Source of the DNA: Pseudarthrobacter sp. | GTDB lineage: Bacteria; Actinomycetota; Actinomycetes; Actinomycetales; Micrococcaceae | NCBI GenBank assembly: GCA_013362385.1 | Contig: JABFWC010000308.1 | Span: 1-6,718, forward strand | Length of the DNA: 6,718 bases | Reading direction: 5' to 3' | Shown here: piece by piece, positions 1 through 6,718 of the stretch | Layout of the letters: every line of letters starts with the position of its first letter | How positions within the stretch are numbered: the stretch's first letter is position 1 | The notes under the pieces: model-generated | Seen by the model: the letters and a program-made list of their open reading frames with translations, nothing else | Databases searched by the model: none | What the model was told of the DNA's origin: nothing | Made by a program: the position numbers and the translations under genes

Positions 1-11
1 TGCGCTGACGC

Positions 12-45
12 GGGCGTTTGGCGGCTGGCCTTGCCCGCTACGCCC
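12..45 (+). terminator. Bulged GC-rich hairpin, possible terminator of an upstream gene
   Basis: An inverted repeat pairs GGGCGT (12-17) with ACGCCC (40-45). After a 2-nt bulge (18-19), GGCGG (20-24) pairs with CCGCT (35-39) using one G-T pair, leaving a 10-nt loop. A short T-rich patch (55-63, TTTTGCTTT) begins about 9 nt after the stem. This is too far for a classical intrinsic terminator, although actinobacterial terminators often lack a tidy U-tract. In related genomes hpt lies upstream of ftsH, so this could be its 3' end, but no hpt coding sequence is visible here. It could equally be a leader structure. Confidence 0.3.
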
Positions 46-48
46 ACA

Positions 49-77
49 GGGAACTTTTGCTTTCCACTATGCGTGAT
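49..77 (+). promoter_or_regulatory. Candidate ECF-sigma-like promoter upstream of ftsH
   Basis: GGGAAC at 49-54 resembles the GGAAC -35 element used by many ECF sigma factors. It is followed, 17 nt after GGAAC (50-54), by CGT at 72-74, a trinucleotide common in ECF -10 elements. The site lies about 105 nt upstream of the ftsH ATG. A second weak possibility is a sigma-A-like -10, TATAGC, at 93-98, with no convincing -35. Both are pattern matches only; short motifs like these arise by chance. Confidence 0.22.
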
Positions 78-153
78 GTACTCCGGACGGTGTATAGCTA
101 GAAGCTGACGCAGCACCATCACGCGCGCAGACTACTCGCCGTGCAGCACTACC

Positions 154-176
154 GGAAGGGACGGGGCCAGCCCCCG
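154..176 (+). promoter_or_regulatory. ftsH ribosome-binding region with intervening hairpin
   Basis: The only purine-rich Shine-Dalgarno-like stretch before ftsH is GGAAGGG at 154-160. It ends 21 nt before the ATG, which is too far for normal initiation. Between them, CGGGG (162-166) pairs perfectly with CCCCG (172-176) around a 5-nt loop. Folding this 15-nt element would leave about 6 unpaired nt (161 and 177-181) between the SD-like stretch and the ATG, a normal spacing. There is no alternative start codon 5-10 nt downstream of the purine stretch. The bridging role is inferred from geometry. Confidence 0.35.
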
Positions 177-181
177 AACAG

Positions 182-2242
<2,061 letters not shown>

Positions 2243-2251
2243 GCTTTCCCT

Positions 2252-2896
2252 GTGAATTCCTTCGACGACGACGACGTTTCCGCCTCCGCCGGACCCCTGG
2301 TGGAGGTCGGTTCCCCCCATCCCAAGAGTGGCAAAGTGGACCGGCCACGGATCGAGGCGGCTGTCCGCGAGATCCTGCTGGCCATTGGGGAGGACCCGGA
2401 CCGGGGCGGCCTGGTCGACACCCCCAAGCGCGTGGCCAAGGCATACGCCGAGGTGTTTGCCGGGCTGCACCATGACCCCGCGGACGTCCTGTCCACTACC
2501 TTCGACCTCGACCACGAGGAGCTGGTCCTGGTCAAGGACATCCCGTTCTACTCCACCTGCGAGCACCACCTGGTGCCGTTCCACGGGGTGGCCCACGTGG
2601 GCTACATTCCGTCACATGACGGCCGGGTCACCGGGCTGAGCAAGCTGGCCCGGCTCGTGGACATCTACGCCCGCCGCCCGCAGGTGCAGGAGCGCCTGAC
2701 CACTGAGATCGTCGAAGCGCTGGTCCGCCACCTCAAGCCGCGTGGCGCCATCGTCGTTGTCGAATGCGAACACATGTGCATGTCAATGCGCGGTATCCGC
2801 AAGCCCGGAGCAAAGACCGTCACCAGCGCGGTCCGCGGGCAGCTTCATGACCCGGCCACCCGCGCCGAGGCCATGAGCCTCATCCTCGGAAGGTAA
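2252..2896 (+). CDS. folE: GTP cyclohydrolase I (FolE)
   Basis: Catalyses the first step of tetrahydrofolate synthesis: GTP to 7,8-dihydroneopterin triphosphate plus formate. The 214-residue product is near the family length (E. coli 222). Zinc ligands C103 and H106 lie in [12 protein letters not shown], and the third is C176 in ECEHMCM. H105 and H174 match catalytic histidines of the E. coli enzyme. RPQVQERLT and SMRGIRKPG are further signatures. The cysteine ligands show it is the zinc-dependent type IA family, not FolE2. The first ~28 residues are variable and include an FDDDD acidic run. The GTG start at 2252 lies 9 nt after the ftsH stop and has no recognisable SD, so initiation may depend on ribosomes terminating on ftsH. 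In-frame GTGs at 2300 and 2336 are alternatives; the second would begin at the conserved [10 protein letters not shown]. Confidence 0.97.
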   Translation: MNSFDDDDVSASAGPLVEVGSPHPKSGKVDRPRIEAAVREILLAIGEDPDRGGLVDTPKRVAKAYAEVFAGLHHDPADVLSTTFDLDHEELVLVKDIPFYSTCEHHLVPFHGVAHVGYIPSHDGRVTGLSKLARLVDIYARRPQVQERLTTEIVEALVRHLKPRGAIVVVECEHMCMSMRGIRKPGAKTVTSAVRGQLHDPATRAEAMSLILGR

Positions 2897-2905
2897 CCAC
2901 AGACC

Positions 2906-3841
2906 ATGGACTCACTTGCCGCAGCCCCCGGAACGGGGCCCGCAACCTCGCCGCTGCCCATCCTGCGCAAACCGCGCCCGGCAGCGCGATTCGAAGACCT
3001 TCCCACGGGCCGCACCCTGGTCATGGGGATCCTGAACGTCACCCCCGATTCCTTCAGCGACGGCGGCAAGCACGCCACGGCGGACACCGCGATAGCCGCC
3101 GGGCTGCGGATGTTCTACGCGGGCGCCGACATCATCGACGTTGGCGGGGAATCGACCCGGCCGGGGGCAGAGGATGTCACCCCGGACGAAGAGCAACGCC
3201 GCGTGCTGCCCGTGATCGAGGCGTTGGTGAAGGCCGGGGCCCTGGTCAGCATCGACACCACGCATGCTGCAACGGCGGCAGCCGCGGTGGCGGCCGGCGC
3301 AGCCATCATCAACGACATTTCAGGGCTCAGCATCGAGCCTGAAATGGCCGAACTCGTCGCCGCCACGAAGGTTCCCTACGTCCTCACCCACCGCCGCGGC
3401 GACGCCCGGACCATGAACTCGCTCGCCGAGTACGCGGATGTCGCAGGCGAAGTGGTGGCGGAACTGGCCGGAGTGCGGGACAAGCTCTACGCGGCCGGCG
3501 TCACCAGTGACCAGATCATCATCGATCCCGGCCTCGGTTTCGCAAAGAACGACTCCCAGAACTGGGAGCTGCTGCAGAACCTGGACCAGCTGGACAGCCT
3601 TGGCCACAAGGTCCTGGTGGGTGCCTCCCGCAAGCGCTTCCTGGGCACCCTGCTGACCGTGGCGGGCAAATCGGCTGCCCCGGAGGAACGGGACGGCGCC
3701 ACAGCGGCGATCACCGCCATCAGCGCCTACCGCGGCGCCTGGGCTGTCCGGGTGCACGACGTCGGCTCCAGCCTCGACGCCGTCAAGGTGGCTGCACGCA
3801 TCGCCGCAGCACCCAATACCGCCGTACCAAAAACAACCTAG
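2906..3841 (+). CDS. folP: Dihydropteroate synthase (FolP)
   Basis: Condenses 6-hydroxymethyl-7,8-dihydropterin pyrophosphate with p-aminobenzoate to give dihydropteroate; this family is the target of sulfonamides. The 311-residue TIM-barrel protein shows GILNVTPDSFSDGG (41-54), VGGESTRPGA (79-88), SIDTT (115-119, D117), INDISG (135-140), IIDPGLGFAKN (205-215), GASRKRFLG (239-247) and VRVHD (281-285). N136, D207, R242, K243, R282 and H284 correspond to substrate-binding residues in E. coli FolP. About 38 residues precede the barrel, longer than in E. coli or M. tuberculosis FolP1; an internal ATG at 3023 would remove that extension. ATG 2906 is preferred because GGAAGG (2888-2893) lies 12 nt upstream. 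It sits 9 nt after folE and 15 nt before folB. The usual HMRG loop reads HRRGD (162-166). Confidence 0.97.
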   Translation: MDSLAAAPGTGPATSPLPILRKPRPAARFEDLPTGRTLVMGILNVTPDSFSDGGKHATADTAIAAGLRMFYAGADIIDVGGESTRPGAEDVTPDEEQRRVLPVIEALVKAGALVSIDTTHAATAAAAVAAGAAIINDISGLSIEPEMAELVAATKVPYVLTHRRGDARTMNSLAEYADVAGEVVAELAGVRDKLYAAGVTSDQIIIDPGLGFAKNDSQNWELLQNLDQLDSLGHKVLVGASRKRFLGTLLTVAGKSAAPEERDGATAAITAISAYRGAWAVRVHDVGSSLDAVKVAARIAAAPNTAVPKTT

Positions 3842-3856
3842 GGCCGGGGGACCCGC

Positions 3857-4228
3857 ATGGACAGGATTACGCTGACCGGCGTGACCGCCGTCGGCCATCA
3901 CGGCGTGTTTGACTTCGAACGCCGCGAGGGCCAGCCCTTCGTGGTGGACGTGGTGCTCCACCTCGACTTCACCAAGGCGGCGGAGTCCGACGACGTGACG
4001 GACACCGCGCACTACGGCGAGGTGGCGCAGCGTATTACTGACTGGATTTCCGGGGAACCCCTGAACCTGATCGAAGCACTGGCGGTGCGTATCGCCGACA
4101 GCCTGCTGAGCGAATTCCCGCTCCTGGCGGTGGACGTCACCGTGCACAAACCGCAGGCCCCCATCGAGGTTCCCTTCGGGGATGTCGCGGTAACCGTCCA
4201 CCGTGCTGCGCCAGGGGTGCGCACATGA
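3857..4228 (+). CDS. folB: Dihydroneopterin aldolase (FolB)
   Basis: Cleaves 7,8-dihydroneopterin to 6-hydroxymethyl-7,8-dihydropterin and glycolaldehyde, producing the substrate of the next gene product, FolK. The 123-residue length is typical of the family, which forms octamers of a small tunnelling fold. Against S. aureus FolB, E21 aligns with catalytic E22, Y53 in AHYGEV with Y54, E73 in LNLIEALA with the pterin-anchoring E74, and K98 in VHKPQAPI with catalytic K100. The ATG at 3857 is preceded at good spacing by GGGGGA (3846-3851). The stop codon shares ATGA with the folK start, a 4-nt overlap typical of translational coupling. No residue needed for activity appears to be missing. Confidence 0.96.
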   Translation: MDRITLTGVTAVGHHGVFDFERREGQPFVVDVVLHLDFTKAAESDDVTDTAHYGEVAQRITDWISGEPLNLIEALAVRIADSLLSEFPLLAVDVTVHKPQAPIEVPFGDVAVTVHRAAPGVRT

Positions 4229-4770
4229 ACGGCATCTACACCAAGGCCGTCCTCGCCCTGGGCAGCAACCTGGGGGAACGCAACGAGACCCTGACCGAGG
4301 CCGTCGCGGACCTGGTGGACCCGCCCGAGGTCCGCCTCCTGGCCGTTTCCCCGATTGTCCAGACGAAGGCGGTAGGCGGCCCCGAGGGGCAGCCGGACTT
4401 CCTGAACATGGTCATCACCGTGGAAACCTGCCTGTCCCCGCAGGAACTTCTGGCGCACTGCCAGGCGGTGGAAAACAAGCACCACCGCGTTCGGGAGGTG
4501 CACTGGGGTCCGCGGACGCTCGACGTCGACATCATCACCTACGGCAATGTCCGCAGCGATGATCCCGAGCTGACCATCCCGCACCCGCGCGCGGCTTCGC
4601 GCGCCTTCGTCCTCTACCCTTGGTCCCTCATCGAGCCGGGCGCCGCGCTCGACGGCGAACGCATCAGCGCACTTGCAGCCCGGGCGGAGGACTTCGGGGA
4701 CCTGGCCCCGTTTGATGGATTCGGTGACTTCGACGGTATGCCCACGGCGGGTTCGGTGGAGGAACGGTGA
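4225..4770 (+). CDS. folK: 6-hydroxymethyl-7,8-dihydropterin pyrophosphokinase (FolK)
   Basis: Transfers pyrophosphate from ATP to 6-hydroxymethyl-7,8-dihydropterin, making the activated substrate for FolP. Motifs in the 181-residue product are LALGSNLGER near the N-terminus, pterin-loop residues FLNMV (59-63), and the signature WGPRTLDVDI (94-103), with Mg-binding D100 and D102 and with R97 matching E. coli R92. H120 and R126 match E. coli H115 and R121. The C-terminal ~25 residues (FGDLAPFDGFGDFDG onwards) extend beyond the E. coli length of 159. They are acidic and glycine-rich, with no function I recognise. The ATG overlaps the folB stop by 4 nt and has AGGGG (4213-4217) upstream at 7-nt spacing. 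Confidence 0.96.
   Translation: MNGIYTKAVLALGSNLGERNETLTEAVADLVDPPEVRLLAVSPIVQTKAVGGPEGQPDFLNMVITVETCLSPQELLAHCQAVENKHHRVREVHWGPRTLDVDIITYGNVRSDDPELTIPHPRAASRAFVLYPWSLIEPGAALDGERISALAARAEDFGDLAPFDGFGDFDGMPTAGSVEER
4587..4604 (+). repeat. Perfect 7-bp GC-only inverted repeat inside folK
   Basis: GCGCGCG (4587-4593) and CGCGCGC (4598-4604) are exact reverse complements separated by a 4-nt GCTT loop. The element lies wholly inside the folK codons for P121-A127, the segment between the two substrate-contact residues H120 and R126. It could form a stable mRNA hairpin, but in a high-GC genome it may be incidental. Confidence 0.4.
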
Positions 4771-5315
4771 AGCCCATCAATCCGCTGCGCCTGATGCTGA
4801 TCGGCGTCATCCTCGCCGTGGCGGGCTGGTCGGCAACGGTGGTCACCAGCCGGTACGGCATGTCCACGCCGGTGCTGCCTGCCACCGCGCTGGCCACGAT
4901 GGCCGTGATCGTCATTATTACGCTGGTCCTCGGGATCCGGGTCCTGCGGTGGCGCAACAGCCACAAGCCCGACAGCAAGGCGAAGAAGACGCAGTTGGAC
5001 CCGCTCCTGGCCGCCCGGACCCTGGTCCTGGCCCAGGCCTGCGCGTACGCCGGGACCGTGCTGCTCGGCTGGCACGTGGGCATCTTCCTTGACCAGCTGA
5101 GGATCTGGAGCCTGCGCAGCGACCAGGGCATCACGTGGCTGGCCCTGGTCATGGCCGGCGGTGGCCTGGTGATGATCGTGGTGGGGCTCGTGGTGGAGCG
5201 GTTCTGCCGGATCCCGCCGGAGGACGGCGACACCACCGGCGTGGAGGGGAAGAAGGGCCGGACGGCGCGCGGAGAGGCGGCCGGGGAAGGCGAGTATGCA
5301 TACCGAGGCGATTGA
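4767..5315 (+). CDS. DUF3180-family four-helix membrane protein
   Basis: Function unknown. The 182-residue product has four likely transmembrane segments at about 9-28, 36-58, 85-107 and 122-144. A basic loop (about 59-75, RVLRWRNSHK and KAKK) follows TM2, and a charged C-terminal tail of about 38 residues begins with the cysteine-containing CRIPPED (147-153). The conserved stretch LDPLLAARTLVLAQA (77-91) plus this arrangement, directly after folK, matches what I recall of the actinobacterial DUF3180 family. The GTG at 4767 overlaps the folK stop by 4 nt and follows a strong GGAGGAA (4758-4764) at short spacing. The in-frame ATG at 4794 has no SD and would cut into TM1. The gene overlaps the next one by 20 nt. 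No catalytic motif is visible. Confidence 0.85.
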   Translation: MKPINPLRLMLIGVILAVAGWSATVVTSRYGMSTPVLPATALATMAVIVIITLVLGIRVLRWRNSHKPDSKAKKTQLDPLLAARTLVLAQACAYAGTVLLGWHVGIFLDQLRIWSLRSDQGITWLALVMAGGGLVMIVVGLVVERFCRIPPEDGDTTGVEGKKGRTARGEAAGEGEYAYRGD

Positions 5316-5808
5316 CCCGCCCGGTATCGCCTGGCAGCGGGTTTCGCCCAAATACATCACCGTGCGGCTGGCGGAGTGGGCCCTTGGCAACCTCGCCGCC
5401 GTGCTGGTCCTGTCGCTTCCCCTGGTTCTTGTGCTTTCGGGCTGGTGGTCCTGGCCGCCGCCGGAGCTGGCCATCGCCGTTCCGGCCGCGATGCTGGTGG
5501 TGGCCCTGTGGCGGCTTGTGCTCATTCCGCGGCAGGTCCGCGCCATCGGCTACGCCGAGCGGGACGACGACCTGCTGATCAGGAGCGGCATCTTCTTCCA
5601 ACGCGCCATGGTGGTCCCCTACGGCCGGATGCAGTACGTCGACATCGCCGTGGGACCCGTGGAACGCGGCCTGGGCCTGTGCACGCTGAAACTGCACACG
5701 GCCTCGCCCGGCACGAACGCGCGCATTCCCGGCCTGCCCGCGGCGGAGGGGGCGCGGCTCCGCGAGCAGTTGGCGGCCCGGGGCGAAGCCAGGCTGGCAG
5801 GGCTGTGA
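5296..5808 (+). CDS. Single bacterial PH-domain (bPH2/DUF304) membrane protein, YdbS-like
   Basis: Function unknown. The 170-residue protein has a short N-terminal cytoplasmic stretch, a transmembrane pair at about 27-49 and 56-77, then one bPH2 domain to about residue 160. The domain shows the family pattern: DDLLIRSGIFFQR, then VPYGRMQYVDI (107-117), GPVERGLGL (120-128) and TLKLHTAS (130-137), ending IPGLP. As known for the family, such proteins usually occur paired with a larger multi-domain partner, as in the Bacillus subtilis ydbS-ydbT pair, and that pairing is present here. The ATG at 5296 follows GGGGAAGG (5283-5290) at 5-nt spacing, although it lies inside the end of the DUF3180 gene. 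That good SD makes this start convincing despite the 20-nt overlap. Confidence 0.88.
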   Translation: MHTEAIDPPGIAWQRVSPKYITVRLAEWALGNLAAVLVLSLPLVLVLSGWWSWPPPELAIAVPAAMLVVALWRLVLIPRQVRAIGYAERDDDLLIRSGIFFQRAMVVPYGRMQYVDIAVGPVERGLGLCTLKLHTASPGTNARIPGLPAAEGARLREQLAARGEARLAGL

Positions 5809-6718
5809 CCGCTGAGGGCCGGATGCCGGCAGTTCCGCCGGCAGCGCCCCGCCCGGAAACCCCGGCAGTGTCCGACGGCGAATGGCGGCGCGTCCATCCA
5901 GCCTCGCCGTTCGTGCGGGGCTGGGTCGCGCTGGCGGCCATCGTGTTCCTCTTCGGCCGGGACGTCTTCGAACGCCTCCTGCAAGGTGAGCCCGACTTCG
6001 AGGAGGGGCTGGCCCGGCGCGCGCCGTGGCTCCTGGCTGGTGGCGGAACGGTGCTGGCCGTGGCGGTGCTGGGGTTCATCCTCACCTGGTACTTCACCAA
6101 GTACCAGGTGTCCGGCGGCTATGTCCGCGTGGACAGCGGCCTGCTGTTCCGCCAGCACCGGCAGGCACGGCTCGACCGGGTCCAGGCAATCGACATCGAG
6201 CAGCCGCTGCTGGCCCGCATTTTCGGCCTTGCCGAGCTCAAGTTCGAGGTGGCCGACGCCGGCGAGTCGGCGGTGCGCCTGGCTTACCTGCGGATTGACG
6301 ACGCCCGCCAGCTTCGCGCCACCATCCTCGCCCGGGCCTCCGGCGCCGTCCCCGCGGAGCACGCGGGGCATCCCGCACCCGAGGCGCCGGAAATTCCGGT
6401 GCTAACGGTGCCGCCGTCGCGCCTTATCGGTTCGCTGCTGCTCAGCGAGCAAAGCTTCTTTGTGGTGGCGGGCGGCATCGCCTCCGTGGTGCTGTCCGCC
6501 GTCACGGACAACCGGGCTTTCTATTTCTACCTGGTTCCCGCGGTCCTCGGCCTTGCGGCCAGCTACTGGAACCTCTTCAGCAAGGGGTACAACTTCACCG
6601 CCGCCATCTCGCCGGACGGGATCCGGCTGCGCTACGGTCTGCTGGACACCCAGGCCCAGACCCTCCCGCCCGGCCGGATCCAAGCGGTAAGGATCGCGCA
6701 GCCACCCTTGTGGCGCCC
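5805..6718 (+). CDS. Multi-bPH2 (DUF304) membrane protein, YdbT-like, 3' partial
   Basis: Open frame with no stop before the window ends; 304 full codons plus 2 nt are visible. After a proline/alanine-rich N-terminus come likely transmembrane segments at about 36-52 and 75-97. The first bPH2 domain spans about 98-178 (YQVSGGYVRVDSGLLF, then RLDRVQAIDIEQP and FGLAELKFEVA). A linker rich in Pro and Ala (180-203) leads to two more helices (about 216-234 and 239-257). A second bPH2 domain begins near 260 (YNFTAAISPDGIRLRYGLL, then LPPGRIQAVRI) and is cut off. YdbT-type relatives are about 500 residues with up to three such repeats, so roughly half is missing. The GTG at 5805 overlaps the preceding stop by 4 nt but has only AGGG at 2-nt spacing. 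ATG 5823, 5 nt after GAGGG (5813-5817), is an equally good start and would shorten the protein by 6 residues. Confidence 0.87.
   Translation, partial: MTAEGRMPAVPPAAPRPETPAVSDGEWRRVHPASPFVRGWVALAAIVFLFGRDVFERLLQGEPDFEEGLARRAPWLLAGGGTVLAVAVLGFILTWYFTKYQVSGGYVRVDSGLLFRQHRQARLDRVQAIDIEQPLLARIFGLAELKFEVADAGESAVRLAYLRIDDARQLRATILARASGAVPAEHAGHPAPEAPEIPVLTVPPSRLIGSLLLSEQSFFVVAGGIASVVLSAVTDNRAFYFYLVPAVLGLAASYWNLFSKGYNFTAAISPDGIRLRYGLLDTQAQTLPPGRIQAVRIAQPPLWR

Noticed and set aside
93..98. TATAGC as a sigma-A -10 box for ftsH
   Set aside because: It lacks the final T of the consensus and has no acceptable -35 at 16-18 nt upstream. It is kept only as a weak alternative to the other candidate.
69..101. 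Possible 10-residue leader peptide ([10 protein letters not shown]) upstream of ftsH
   Set aside because: No SD precedes its ATG, the composition is not regulatory in an obvious way, and so short a frame is expected by chance.
110..149. Direct repeat GCAGCAC at 110-116 and 143-149 as an operator pair
   Set aside because: Seven bases in GC-rich DNA, 33 nt apart, with no further similarity around them; likely chance.
2263..2275. GAC trinucleotide repeat at the folE start
   Set aside because: Only four units, encoding an Asp run in a variable N-terminus. It is too short to suggest a phase-variable repeat, and trinucleotide slippage would not shift the frame.
5579..6371. Antisense frames of 173 and 250 codons over the PH-domain genes
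   Set aside because: Both oppose convincing bPH2 coding sequence and show shadow-type composition without any recognised domain.
5986..6405. Plus-strand 139-codon frame inside the second PH-domain gene
   Set aside because: It is a shifted frame of the YdbT-like gene. The correct frame runs open from 5805 to the window end with clear bPH2 motifs and membrane helices.

Overview
The window is high-GC DNA with strong G/C third-position bias and frequent GTG starts. Protein motifs and gene order point to an actinobacterium. The FtsH N-terminus ([13 protein letters not shown]) and the run folE-folP-folB-folK-DUF3180-PH-PH resemble Arthrobacter/Pseudarthrobacter-type Micrococcaceae. That genus-level assignment is from memory of the family, not from a search.

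Layout, all genes on the + strand. Positions 1-181 are non-coding. They hold a bulged hairpin that may end an upstream gene, a weak candidate promoter, and a leader with a small hairpin between a purine-rich Shine-Dalgarno-like stretch and the ftsH ATG. ftsH (182-2242) encodes the membrane-anchored AAA+ zinc protease. Four folate genes follow: folE (2252-2896), folP (2906-3841), folB (3857-4228) and folK (4225-4770). Next are three membrane-protein genes of unknown role: a DUF3180 protein (4767-5315), a single bacterial-PH (bPH2/DUF304, YdbS-like) protein (5296-5808), and a larger multi-bPH2 (YdbT-like) protein from about 5805 that runs off the end of the window. No gene-free stretch longer than 300 bases exists.

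The arrangement looks like one operon. The first three junctions have gaps of 9, 9 and 15 nt. The last four overlap by 4, 4, 20 and 4 nt, which suggests translational coupling from folB onwards. FolE makes 7,8-dihydroneopterin triphosphate from GTP. FolB, acting on dephosphorylated dihydroneopterin, makes 6-hydroxymethyl-dihydropterin. FolK pyrophosphorylates that product, and FolP joins it to p-aminobenzoate to give dihydropteroate. All key catalytic residues I could check are present, so the pathway segment looks functional. The pABA genes, folC and folA are not in the window.

Most of this is an ordinary conserved housekeeping neighbourhood. The least understood part is the DUF3180 + bPH2 + bPH2 membrane module, which is tightly coupled to the folate genes. 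The most specific sequence-level oddity is the ftsH leader, where a hairpin appears to bridge an otherwise over-long ribosome-binding spacer. I found no mobile element, CRISPR, tRNA or rRNA, and no sign of recent gene transfer.
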